DNA of 64,000 nt from Nitrobacter vulgaris (GTDB lineage Bacteria > Pseudomonadota > Alphaproteobacteria > Rhizobiales > Xanthobacteraceae), in assembly GCF_031453995.1 (NCBI RefSeq), contig NZ_JAVDPZ010000002.1:62001-126000 (forward strand), written 5' to 3'. This document shows, piece by piece, positions 17,401-26,130 of the stretch (position 1 is its first letter; each line of letters opens with the position of its first letter). The notes under the pieces are model-generated. The model saw only the letters and a program-made list of their open reading frames with translations, had not been told where the DNA came from and did no database searches. Made by a program: the position numbers and the translations under genes.

Positions 17401-18666
17401 ATGAGGCGCGTCGTCGTCACCGGACTTGGCATGGTGTCGCCGCTTGGCTGCGGAGTCGAACCGACCTGGAAGCGCATACTCGACGGCATGAGCGGCGCGA
17501 AGCAGATCGAGACGTTCGACGTTACCGACTTGCCGTGCCGAATCGCCTGCGTCGTTCCACGTGGCGACGGTACTGACGGAACCTTCAATCCTGACCTGTG
17601 GATGGAGCCGAAGGACCAGCGCAAGGTCGACGATTTTATTATCTTCGCGATGAGCGCCGCCAGACAGGCGCTCGACGATGCGGATTGGCATCCTTCAACC
17701 GACGAGGATCGTTGCGCGACCGGCACCCTGATTGGTTCCGGAATCGGCGGCCTTTCGGGTATCGCCGACACTGCGGTCCTCATGAAGGAGAGGGGAGCCC
17801 GCAAGGTGTCGCCATTCTTCATTCCGGGACGCCTGATCAACCTTGCTTCGGGATACGTGTCGATCGAACACGGGCTCAAGGGACCGAACCATGCTGTGGT
17901 GACAGCCTGCTCGACAGGCGCGCATGCAATCGGCGATGCGAGCCGCCTGATCGCACTCGGCGACGCCGATGTCATGGTGGCTGGCGGCGCGGAATCGCCG
18001 ATCTGCCGCATCGGCATGGCAGGCTTCTGCGCCGCGCGGACGCTGTCCACCGGCTTCAACGACACGCCGCAAAAGGCATCGCGTCCTTACGACAACAATC
18101 GCGACGGCTTCGTCATGGGAGAAGGTGCTGGTGTCGTTGTGCTCGAGGAGTACGAGCATGCACGGCAGCGCGGCGCGAGAATTTATGCCGAAATTACGGG
18201 ATACGGCCTGTCGGGGGATGCCTATCACATCACGTCACCGTCCCCGGACGGCGACGGCGCGTTTCGGAGCATGACCGCTGCCATGAAGCGCGCTGGCATA
18301 TTTCCATCGGATATCGACTATATCAACGCCCACGGTACATCGACCCAGGTCGGCGATGAAATCGAACTGAAGGCTGTTGAAAGATTGCTGGGTAACGCCG
18401 CGTCAAGCACGTCGATGTCCTCCACAAAATCCTCTATTGGCCATCTGCTGGGTGCCGCGGGCGCAGTCGAAGCTATTTTCAGCATCCTTGCGATTCGCGA
18501 CAACATCGCCCCGCCAACGATCAATCTCGATAATCCTTCGGTGGAAACAGCGATCGATCTCGTCCCACACAAGGCGCGTCAGCGGGAAATCAACGTCGTA
18601 CTGTCGAATTCGTTCGGGTTCGGCGGGACCAACGCATCAATTATCATGCGGCGCCTCGCCAATTAA
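17401..18666 (+). CDS. fabF: 3-oxoacyl-ACP synthase II
   Basis: Condenses acyl-ACP with malonyl-ACP in chain elongation. 421 residues from the conserved start MRRVVVTGLGMVSPLG. Thiolase-fold active site: Cys in TACSTGAHAIGD, His in NAHGTSTQVGD and His in SSIGHLLGAAGA, plus the Gly-rich end NSFGFGGTNAS. ATG 17401 is preferred over the upstream ATG at 17371 because it begins at the family N-terminus. It is followed by mltG, 127 bases away. Confidence 0.97.
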   Translation: MRRVVVTGLGMVSPLGCGVEPTWKRILDGMSGAKQIETFDVTDLPCRIACVVPRGDGTDGTFNPDLWMEPKDQRKVDDFIIFAMSAARQALDDADWHPSTDEDRCATGTLIGSGIGGLSGIADTAVLMKERGARKVSPFFIPGRLINLASGYVSIEHGLKGPNHAVVTACSTGAHAIGDASRLIALGDADVMVAGGAESPICRIGMAGFCAARTLSTGFNDTPQKASRPYDNNRDGFVMGEGAGVVVLEEYEHARQRGARIYAEITGYGLSGDAYHITSPSPDGDGAFRSMTAAMKRAGIFPSDIDYINAHGTSTQVGDEIELKAVERLLGNAASSTSMSSTKSSIGHLLGAAGAVEAIFSILAIRDNIAPPTINLDNPSVETAIDLVPHKARQREINVVLSNSFGFGGTNASIIMRRLAN

Positions 18667-18793
18667 CGTGTGATGGACGCAAATCCACTGTTTCGCCGCA
18701 TTCGATGATAAATCCTAGAGACGGCCGCATGCTGTTGGCCGGGGCAGGGAATTCGCCGGCCGCGATTAAACCGACAGGATTTATGTTGCATCG

Positions 18794-20005
18794 ATGACTG
18801 AAAGGCCGCCCATCTCTCCGCGCAGTCCACGCGCCGCGCTTGAACCCGAACAGGTACCCCCGCCACCGAAGCGTTCTGCCCGCGCGCGAAGCCCGCTGGT
18901 GGTTGCGGGCAACGCGATCATTACGGTTTTGTTGATCGGGATGCTTGGTGCCGGCGGCGTTTTTTTCTACGGCAAGCAGAAGATCGAAGCGCCGGGGCCG
19001 CTACAGGATGAAAAGATCGTCAACATTCCGGCCCGCGCCGGAATGAACGACATTGCCGAAATTCTTCAGCGCGAAGGTGTGATCGACGACAATCGCTGGG
19101 CGTTTATCGGAAGTGTATTTGCGTTAAAGGCGCGCGCGGATCTGAAGCCAGGAGAATATGCGTTCCAGAAGCAAGCCAGTCTGCGCGAAGTCATCGGCAC
19201 TATTGTCGAAGGCAAGGTGGTGCAGCATCCCGTGACTATTCCAGAAGGCCTGACTTCCGAACAGATTATAGAACGGCTTTCGGAGAATGAGATTTTCTCA
19301 GGGACTGTTCGAGAGATTCCACGCGAGGGCACATTGCTGCCCGAGACGTACAAGTTTCCGCGCGGCACCAGCCGAGAGCAAGTGATCCAGCGCTTGCAGC
19401 AGGCTCAGAAGCGCGTGCTCGCAGAAATCTGGGAGCGTCGTGCCTCAGATGTGCCCGTCAAAACATCTGATCAACTCGTTACGCTGGCATCTATCATTGA
19501 AAAGGAAACAGGCAAGGCGGATGAACGCAGCCGGGTCGCGGCCGTGTTCGCCAACCGTCTGAAGCAGAAAATGAAACTACAGTCCGACCCAACGATCATT
19601 TATGGTCTGGTCGGAGGCAAGGGGACGCTGGGGCGGCCGATCAAACGCAGCGAAATTATGCAAGCGTCTCCATACAACACCTACGTGATTGAAGGGTTGC
19701 CGCCGGGACCGATCGCGAACCCCGGCCGAGCTTCGCTCGAAGCAGCGGCAAATCCGGCGCGAACCCGCGATTTATTCTTCGTTGCCGATGGAAACGGGGG
19801 GCACAGCTTCACCGAGACTTACGAGCAGCACCAGAAGAACGTCGCTCGGTTGCGGACCATGGAAAAGCAGATTCAAAACGATGCGGTCGAGCCGCTGGAC
19901 GAGCCGGCGCCGGCTGTCGCGCCCACCACAACAGAAACCGGCACCACACAGGACGAGCCTGCCCCGAAGCCCGCCCCGCGGGCGCGAACCCGGCCAAACC
20001 GGTAG
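18794..20005 (+). CDS. mltG: Endolytic murein transglycosylase MltG
   Basis: Inner-membrane enzyme that cuts nascent peptidoglycan strands and so helps set glycan chain length. 403 residues: Pro/Arg-rich cytoplasmic N-terminus, one membrane segment (about residues 35-58, VAGNAIITVLLIGMLGAGGV), then the YceG domain with LysM-like part (IPARAGMNDIAEIL) and the catalytic region LASIIEKETGKADERSRVAAVF, including the catalytic Glu in EKETG, then QSDPTIIYGL and GLPPGPIANPG. A 45-residue Pro/Ala/Thr tail is lineage-specific. It lies in the common order fabF-mltG-yicC-gmk. Confidence 0.95.
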   Translation: MTERPPISPRSPRAALEPEQVPPPPKRSARARSPLVVAGNAIITVLLIGMLGAGGVFFYGKQKIEAPGPLQDEKIVNIPARAGMNDIAEILQREGVIDDNRWAFIGSVFALKARADLKPGEYAFQKQASLREVIGTIVEGKVVQHPVTIPEGLTSEQIIERLSENEIFSGTVREIPREGTLLPETYKFPRGTSREQVIQRLQQAQKRVLAEIWERRASDVPVKTSDQLVTLASIIEKETGKADERSRVAAVFANRLKQKMKLQSDPTIIYGLVGGKGTLGRPIKRSEIMQASPYNTYVIEGLPPGPIANPGRASLEAAANPARTRDLFFVADGNGGHSFTETYEQHQKNVARLRTMEKQIQNDAVEPLDEPAPAVAPTTTETGTTQDEPAPKPAPRARTRPNR

Positions 20006-20049
20006 GGCGCTGTAGAGCCTTCGCAGCACATCATTCAGCAACAGGGATC

Positions 20050-20188
20050 GAATCAGACCGCCGTCGGCATTCGGCCTGGTGTCTGATTCACCTTTTGATC
20101 GCGCATCATCTTATCCGAAACCGGTTTCCATGTTCGCGTGAAAACGCATCAACCAAAAGCGCAGAACTTCGATTCTGATTCCATCAAA
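20050..20188. repeat. Interspersed intergenic repeat, copy C (diverged)
   Basis: Lies in the 272-bp gap between mltG and yicC. It contains the inverted pair GAATCAGA (20050-20057) / TCTGATTC (20082-20089), then CTTATCCGAAACCGGTTTCC and TTCGCGTGAAAACGC, related to but rearranged from copies A and D. GATTCTGATTCCATCAAAAG follows at 20170-20189. Nothing else is seen in the gap. Confidence 0.45.
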
Positions 20189-20277
20189 AGCGGATTTCAC
20201 TCGGCCACAAAATTCTCTAACGTCGGGACGATCCGTTAAACGAATCTCACATCTGGGTGCTTCGGAGAAACCACGCG

Positions 20278-21165
20278 ATGGCGTTGTCGAGCATGACCGG
20301 CTTTGCAAGAAGCCACGGCGCCAGTGGGCCGTATGCGTTCGAATGGGAGTTAAAATCCGTGAACGCCAAAGGGTTCGACCTTCGGACGCGGCTACCGACC
20401 GGCTGGGACGATATAGAAGCGACGATAAGGAAGCGCGCAGCACAAGTGTTGTCACGCGGAACGGTCTACGCCAACCTAACGGTGAAGCGCAGCAACGCGG
20501 TTCCCCTTGTTCGCGTCAATGAACAGGTTCTGGCATCTCTCCTGAAGGTCGCGCGCGATTTGTGTGGCAAAATCGACGTGCTCGCGCCGAGCATTGACGG
20601 TTTGCTATCGATAAAGGGTGTTATGGAGGTCGTTGAACCGGAGCTCGACGATGCCGAGGAACTCGCAGCAAAGACCGCCGTCGCTGAAACCTTCGAGCAG
20701 GCGCTGCGCAGCCTAGTGGATATGCGCGAGCGTGAAGGAGCTACGCTTGGCGGCGTACTAATGCAGCGCATGGATGAGATCGAGCGTCTCGCGCGCAGGG
20801 CAGAGGCCGCCCCTGGCCGTCAACCGGGCGCAGTGAAGGCGCGACTTGCCGAGCAGATTACCGCATTGCTCGACACATCGGACCGCTTCGATCAGGATCG
20901 ACTCCATCAGGAAGCGATCTTGATCGCTACGAAGGCCGATATCCGCGAGGAATTGGATCGCATTGCCTCGCATATTTCGCAGACGCGCGAGTTGATCGGC
21001 AGGGGCGGGCCGATCGGACGAAAGCTTGATTTTCTTGCGCAGGAGTTCAACAGGGAAGTCAACACTTGCTGCTCGAAGTCGAACGATCTCGAACTGACAA
21101 ATGTCGGACTTGAACTGAAAAACGCCGTCGAACAGTTTCGCGAACAGGTCCAGAATCTGGAGTGA
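20278..21165 (+). CDS. YicC family endoribonuclease-like protein
   Basis: 295 residues with the YicC N-terminal signature ALSSMTGFAR, VNAKGFDLRTRLP and the C-terminal DUF1732 block GRKLDFLAQEFNREVNTCCSKSND. YicC proteins are described as endoribonucleases affecting small-RNA and mRNA turnover; their exact substrates here are unknown. Start at ATG 20278 (GGAG upstream) rather than GTG 20257. Only 3 bases separate its stop from the gmk start, so the two genes are translationally coupled. Confidence 0.92.
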   Translation: MALSSMTGFARSHGASGPYAFEWELKSVNAKGFDLRTRLPTGWDDIEATIRKRAAQVLSRGTVYANLTVKRSNAVPLVRVNEQVLASLLKVARDLCGKIDVLAPSIDGLLSIKGVMEVVEPELDDAEELAAKTAVAETFEQALRSLVDMREREGATLGGVLMQRMDEIERLARRAEAAPGRQPGAVKARLAEQITALLDTSDRFDQDRLHQEAILIATKADIREELDRIASHISQTRELIGRGGPIGRKLDFLAQEFNREVNTCCSKSNDLELTNVGLELKNAVEQFREQVQNLE

Positions 21166-21168
21166 TCG

Positions 21169-21828
21169 ATGACTGCTCACGATCGGGGTTTCGACGGAGT
21201 CGAACGGCGCGGCCTGATGTTCGTGCTATCGTCGCCTTCCGGTGCTGGAAAAACCACGCTGTCGCGGCTGCTGATCGAGCGCGTCGAGGGTTTGAGCCTG
21301 TCGGTCTCTGCGACCACGCGCCCGATGCGGCCGGGCGAGGTCGATGGTCGTGACTACAAGTTCGTCGACGACGCAACCTTTGCGGCCATGGTCAAGCACA
21401 ATGATCTGCTGGAATGGGCCGTCGTGTTCGACAATCGCTACGGCACGCCGCGCGCACCAGTGTATGCAGCGCTGGCGTCCGGCCGCGACGTACTGTTCGA
21501 TATCGACTGGCAAGGCACGCAGCAATTGCGCGAGAAGGCACGGGCCGACGTGGTCAGCGTCTTTATTCTACCGCCGTCCGCCACTGATCTGGAACGACGC
21601 CTGCATACCCGTGCCCAGGATGCAGATCATGTCATCCGCGAACGAATGGACCGCGCCACGCATGAACTCAGCCACTGGGCCGAGTACGATTACATCGTCA
21701 TCAACCAGAATGTCGATGAAGCGTTTGCTGAGGTGCAGTCAATTCTGAAGGCTGAACGGCTCAAGCGCGAACGCCGAACCGGATTGACGGCGTTCGTGCG
21801 AGAATTGCAGCGGCAACTTGAGACTTAG
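21169..21828 (+). CDS. gmk: Guanylate kinase
   Basis: Phosphorylates GMP to GDP with ATP. 219 residues: P-loop SSPSGAGKTTLSRLL (residues 22-36), GMP-binding SVSATTRPMRPGEVDGRDY and the lid region ERRLHTRAQDADHVIRERM. It completes the fabF-mltG-yicC-gmk run. An imperfect GCCTCGC/GCGAGGC hairpin follows at 21830-21859 but has no T run. Confidence 0.97.
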   Translation: MTAHDRGFDGVERRGLMFVLSSPSGAGKTTLSRLLIERVEGLSLSVSATTRPMRPGEVDGRDYKFVDDATFAAMVKHNDLLEWAVVFDNRYGTPRAPVYAALASGRDVLFDIDWQGTQQLREKARADVVSVFILPPSATDLERRLHTRAQDADHVIRERMDRATHELSHWAEYDYIVINQNVDEAFAEVQSILKAERLKRERRTGLTAFVRELQRQLET

Positions 21829-21908
21829 AGCCTCGCCTGTGATGCATCCGAAGCGAGGCGCTGTGACTTTGATTTGACGAGTTCGCTTAGAAACCTTTTC
21901 ATTCGCCG

Positions 21909-22853
21909 CTACGTCGTTGCTCCACGTGATGCCCGAGACAGAATTTCCATGATGTCGCGAGATTGCGCCTCGATGTCCTGGCGTATGCGCAGCACGTCAC
22001 TGCGGGAGGTTTGTGCCGTATCGGGCCCCTGTCGTTTCCAGGGCGGAGGGTAGCCTTGGTCGACCAAATCCTCGATCAATCGCGAGTGACGGACTTGCAA
22101 GAGGCTGCTCAGATTCCCGAACTTGACAGCTGCAAATCCAAGAAACCCTGCTACGGCCAACGCGCCAGCGAGTCCACCCAGCAGCATAGATGACGAGTGG
22201 GACTGAATTTCAGCCTCAGGAACGCTGACGACGGCTGAAGCAAGGCTTGGCTCGCTGCGTTCGCCGCGCGCCTGAGTATCAGACTCGATTGTTGCCGCAG
22301 AGACCGGCGTGCCGTTCGGCGTCTGCGGACCAGACGTGACTGCGGCTTGTACCGGCGGTTGCGTCGCATTGGCGACCGGTGCTGCGTTGATGGCCGGATC
22401 GGGCCACTGTGTGGTAGTGGCCGGTTGCGAGATATTCGTGTTTTGCGCAGGTTCGTCGGAAGAATCCCTCGTGGACGGCAGAGAGTTGGTGTCTGCTGGA
22501 TCGTTCGCGCTTGTCGCGTCATCGAGCTCCGCATGAGCATTCGTGATGGACGGCCGGAGAGGTGGTGCGGAAGACCTCATTGCCGGCTTGTCCGACGCGG
22601 AAGCAGACGGCGACGGCCTTGCTGAGGTTTCCAGCGCAGTCTTGCCGCGGCCTTCGCCGAGATACCAGCAGTGACGCTTCGTTCCCGGCTCGACGCGATA
22701 ATGCCAGTGACCTCCGCGCGGCGTCGTCGCGCCCGGTTTTACGAGGCAGGTATCGTCCGCGCGTGCCGAGCCATGGACGGTGATCGCAAGCATGCCGCCC
22801 GTGAACAAAGCTACCCCAAGGGTTGAGAGACGTTTCCCCAAACGGTTTGACAT
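21909..22853 (-). CDS. Hypothetical exported protein with a C-terminal membrane segment
   Basis: 314 residues, not assigned to a named family. N-terminal signal peptide (about residues 12-32, ALFTGGMLAITVHGSARA), then a short conserved-looking domain with two Cys, CLVKPGATTPRGGHWHYRVE and KRHCWYLGEG. A long Ser/Thr/Pro/Ala-rich disordered stretch comes next, then a membrane helix near residue 228 (LLGGLAGALAVAGFLGFAAV) and a basic tail. The W/H/Y/C-rich N-terminal motif recurs in Bradyrhizobium exported proteins of unknown role. It stands alone on the minus strand between gmk and rsmA. Confidence 0.7.
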   Translation of the reverse strand: MSNRLGKRLSTLGVALFTGGMLAITVHGSARADDTCLVKPGATTPRGGHWHYRVEPGTKRHCWYLGEGRGKTALETSARPSPSASASDKPAMRSSAPPLRPSITNAHAELDDATSANDPADTNSLPSTRDSSDEPAQNTNISQPATTTQWPDPAINAAPVANATQPPVQAAVTSGPQTPNGTPVSAATIESDTQARGERSEPSLASAVVSVPEAEIQSHSSSMLLGGLAGALAVAGFLGFAAVKFGNLSSLLQVRHSRLIEDLVDQGYPPPWKRQGPDTAQTSRSDVLRIRQDIEAQSRDIMEILSRASRGATT

Positions 22854-23109
22854 GCATATCCCCGATCATGACAAGATTCACGATGCTTTTTCGTTAATAA
22901 TCGAGAAAGACTTGGGTCGCATTGCGCCGTAAATCCGGAATGGTCGGGGCGTAATTGAGGCTGAATGACCTCTCTTCTGCCTACATTTTTTACCTGCTCG
23001 GCCACCTTAACGTAGGCGCGCGGTCTCGCGGCTTCGCGATAAAGATAACATGTGCACAACAACACCGAACTTTACGGCGATTGCGGCGCATCAACGCCAT
23101 AACATCGTC

Positions 23110-23976
23110 TCAGATCCGATCCGTTCTATTGCGGTGTATGTCCGCCAATTCACGAGCCATCGCAACGAAACCGGATATTGGAACGGTCTCCGCGCGCCGC
23201 GTGGGGTCGATGCCTGCCGCAGCCGCCAGCGACGCCGGATCAGCGGGCAACGATTTCAGGCTTTGCCGTAGCATCTTCCGGCGATGCCCGAACGCGGCGG
23301 CGGCAACTTGCTCTAGCATCCGCCGGTCGCATGGCTCGGGGCTATCGCGTGGTATCAGCCGCACCACCGAAGACGTGACCTGGGGTTGCGGAACGAAAGC
23401 CGCGGGCGAGATGTCGAACAGAATTTTGGTCTCTGTGCGCCAGTTCGACAGCACGGCGAGGCGGCCATACGCATCGTCGTTTTCGCGGGCAACGATCCGT
23501 TCGGCGACCTCGCGCTGAAACATCAGCACCATGGCGTCATACCATGGCGGCCAGGGCTCGATGCTGAGCCAGCGGATCAAAAGCGCGGTGGCGATGTTGT
23601 AAGGCAGGTTGGCGACGATCTTTGCGCGCATCGTGCCGAGCAGGGGTCGTGGATCGAAGCTTGTCGCATCCGCGTTGACGATCGTGAGGCGGCCGGGATA
23701 GCGAGCCGAGATTTCTTCCAGCGCGCCAAGCGCGCGTTCGTCACGCTCGATGGCGATGACGCGCATCGCGCCGAGCGCAAGCAGCGCCCGCGTCAATCCG
23801 CCAGGACCCGGCCCGATCTCGATGACGGTCGCATCCTGGAGCGGACCGGCGGCGCGCGCGATCCGGGCCGTGAGATTCAGATCGAGTAGAAAGTTCTGTC
23901 CCAGCGATTTTCGCGCCGACAACGCGTGACGTTTGATGACGTCGCGCAGCGGCGGAAGGTCATCAATCGCGCTCAT
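23110..23976 (-). CDS. rsmA: 16S rRNA dimethyladenosine transferase (KsgA)
   Basis: Dimethylates two adjacent adenosines near the 3' end of 16S rRNA late in 30S assembly. 288 residues: N-terminal LGQNFLLDLNLTARI, SAM-binding motif VIEIGPGPGGLTRALL, EIDE-like acidic turn (here IERDERA) and the catalytic NLPYNIAT. Its ATG overlaps the pdxA stop by four bases (ATGA), so it is the last coupled gene of the lptF-to-rsmA operon. Loss usually gives kasugamycin resistance. Confidence 0.97.
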   Translation of the reverse strand: MSAIDDLPPLRDVIKRHALSARKSLGQNFLLDLNLTARIARAAGPLQDATVIEIGPGPGGLTRALLALGAMRVIAIERDERALGALEEISARYPGRLTIVNADATSFDPRPLLGTMRAKIVANLPYNIATALLIRWLSIEPWPPWYDAMVLMFQREVAERIVARENDDAYGRLAVLSNWRTETKILFDISPAAFVPQPQVTSSVVRLIPRDSPEPCDRRMLEQVAAAAFGHRRKMLRQSLKSLPADPASLAAAAGIDPTRRAETVPISGFVAMARELADIHRNRTDRI

Positions 23977-24995
23977 GCCGAACGTGTCGACGCTGCCATC
24001 CGCGCGGCGAGGCTCAGCGCAGCGATCAGACTCGATGGATCGGCGCGTCCCGTGCCGGCGATGTCGAATGCAGTGCCGTGATCAGGCGATGTACGGATAA
24101 ACGGCAGTCCCAGCGTGACATTGACGGCCCGATCGAAAGCCAGCGTTTTGACCGGAATCAGAGCCTGATCGTGATACATGCAAATGGCACAGTCGTAAGT
24201 CCGGCGCGCGGCCTCATGGAACATGGTGTCGGCCGGAAGCGGGCCTTTGACGTCGATTGCTTCGGCGCGCAGGATTGCGACGGCCGGTGCAACGATCGTC
24301 TGATCCTCGGTTCCGAGCGAGCCGTCCTCTCCCGCGTGGGGATTCAATCCGGATACCGCGATGCGGGGGCTGGTGATTCCAAATCGCGAGCGTAGGTCTG
24401 CAACGACAATGCGAACGGTATCCACAATCATGCGGCTCGACAGCATTGTGATCGCATCGCGCAAGGGCAGGTGGATAGTGACGGGCACGACCGCAAGATC
24501 GGGCGACCACAACAGCATCACAGGCTGCGGTGCGTTGGAGTTCGTTGCCGCCAGTTCGGCGAGAAATTCGGTGTGGCCAGGATGGGCGAATCCCGCCCGG
24601 TGGAGCACGCTCTTGGCGATCGGATTGGTGACCACTGCTCCCGCATGGCCCGCTACAACATCGTTGACCGCATGACGGATCGATCCAATCGCTGCGGGGG
24701 CGCTGTTGTCGTCGGGATGACCGGGATGCGCGGTTGCCGGATGCCCCGTGGCGACAATCGGAAGTGCTTCATTGAATATCTGGGAAAGGTCTTTCTGGCC
24801 AACCTCCGCCAAGGAAAGATCAAGCAAGGGAAGATCAAGTCCGAGCAGCTTTGCCCGGGCCGCGATGAAGACGCTATCGCCAAGAAGATAGAAGGGAGGA
24901 ACGGCATCGCTCTTGCGGCGCAGCCAGGTCGCGATCGTGATATCCGGTCCGATGCCGGCCGGCTCGCCCAGGGTCAATGCAATCGGCTTCACCAC
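23973..24995 (-). CDS. pdxA: 4-hydroxythreonine-4-phosphate dehydrogenase
   Basis: Oxidises 4-phosphohydroxythreonine in the DXP-dependent pathway to pyridoxal phosphate. 340 residues starting KPIALTLGEPAGIGPDI; metal-binding His in AHPGHTEFLAEL and CMYHDQALIPVK; the substrate block SGLNPHAGEDGSLG and the closing IRTSPDHGTAFDIAG. It sits between the surA-like gene and rsmA, the common proteobacterial order, and overlaps rsmA. Confidence 0.97.
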   Translation of the reverse strand: MVKPIALTLGEPAGIGPDITIATWLRRKSDAVPPFYLLGDSVFIAARAKLLGLDLPLLDLSLAEVGQKDLSQIFNEALPIVATGHPATAHPGHPDDNSAPAAIGSIRHAVNDVVAGHAGAVVTNPIAKSVLHRAGFAHPGHTEFLAELAATNSNAPQPVMLLWSPDLAVVPVTIHLPLRDAITMLSSRMIVDTVRIVVADLRSRFGITSPRIAVSGLNPHAGEDGSLGTEDQTIVAPAVAILRAEAIDVKGPLPADTMFHEAARRTYDCAICMYHDQALIPVKTLAFDRAVNVTLGLPFIRTSPDHGTAFDIAGTGRADPSSLIAALSLAARMAASTRSA

Positions 24996-25081
24996 GCGGT
25001 GGCTCCAGCGCGGCTTTTGATAGAATACACGCCGCCGTTCATGACATCTGCCGCATCACCCTGCTGGACACGCGGGAAACG

Positions 25082-26041
25082 TCATTTGTCGCCTTTCTCC
25101 GGACGACTCTCACGATATTCGATCATCGCGGATCTTCGAATATCGTCCAGGTAGGATTTGGACCGCTTCTCATACTTGTCGGCAAACATTTTTTCCCGGA
25201 TTTCCTTTTTCTTCGGGGTGTCCACACTGGTTACCTTCTTTTCGCATACCGCTACCATTTCGACGCCCTGCCGCGTGATTTCCGGTGGAGTCAGATGCCC
25301 CACGGGCGTCTTATCGAGCAGATCTCGAAGCGTAGGTGGCAGGTCAGCGGACGTTTTTGTGATCGGATCGCGTAGGGTGGCATTCCGCATCGCCTTGACG
25401 GTGCGAACGGCCTCCGAGCAAGACTGAATGCGCTCGCGCAAAGAATTGGCTTCGTTGCGCCGCGCCTCCACCACCGGACCCGCCGCGCCGCGCGGAACGA
25501 TCAGGACAACGGGCCGCATCCGGTATTCGACCCCCTCGATTTTCGATTTATCCTCGCCGCTATTCTTCAGCGCTTCATTGACATCACGATCGCTCACAAG
25601 AAGACTTTCCTTGAAGCGGCCGCGCACAAGGCTTCCCCAAACCATATCAGCTCTCAGGCGCGCCTTGATCGTGTCCGGACGAACTCCCTGAGAGCCGATC
25701 GATTTTGTCAGCTGTTCGGGCGACATCCCCATCCGCGCGCCCATGCTGGCGTATGCCTGATCAATATCCGTCGAAGTCGGGTTCACGCCGAACTTCTTGG
25801 CCTCCCTGATCTTCACCTTTTCGCCGATCAACTCTTCGATCACCTCCTGCCGGGGCGGAGATTTGTGGGTGGATATCTTAATCAGGCGGATGCGCTGCTC
25901 GATATCAAAAGTGGTGATCGGCTCGCCGTTGACCATGACCGCGACCGACTGGGCAAGCAGCGGCGAGTTCAAGCCGACGAAAGAAAGAAACGCGAATAAG
26001 GCCAGACGGCTCAACGGCCGGAAGAGCAAGATCATTTTCAT
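25082..26041 (-). CDS. SurA-like periplasmic chaperone/peptidyl-prolyl isomerase
   Basis: 319 residues: signal peptide (residues 1-30, ending near LLAQS), a SurA N-terminal domain (VMVNGEPITTFDIEQRIRLIK through DIDQAYASMGARMGMSPEQL) and one short, weakly conserved parvulin-like region (about 170-285). E. coli SurA has two parvulin domains, so this is the compact alphaproteobacterial version and may be mainly a chaperone. Its place next to lptD, whose product is a classic SurA client, supports a role in outer-membrane protein folding. Confidence 0.85.
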   Translation of the reverse strand: MKMILLFRPLSRLALFAFLSFVGLNSPLLAQSVAVMVNGEPITTFDIEQRIRLIKISTHKSPPRQEVIEELIGEKVKIREAKKFGVNPTSTDIDQAYASMGARMGMSPEQLTKSIGSQGVRPDTIKARLRADMVWGSLVRGRFKESLLVSDRDVNEALKNSGEDKSKIEGVEYRMRPVVLIVPRGAAGPVVEARRNEANSLRERIQSCSEAVRTVKAMRNATLRDPITKTSADLPPTLRDLLDKTPVGHLTPPEITRQGVEMVAVCEKKVTSVDTPKKKEIREKMFADKYEKRSKSYLDDIRRSAMIEYRESRPEKGDK

Positions 26042-26130
26042 GTCAATGCGCGCTTAGCAGGTCTATTGTCGTCGAGGTCTGAGTTCATCAGGCGGCACAG
26101 CCTGCTTCTTCAAAGTACCACCACTTGAAA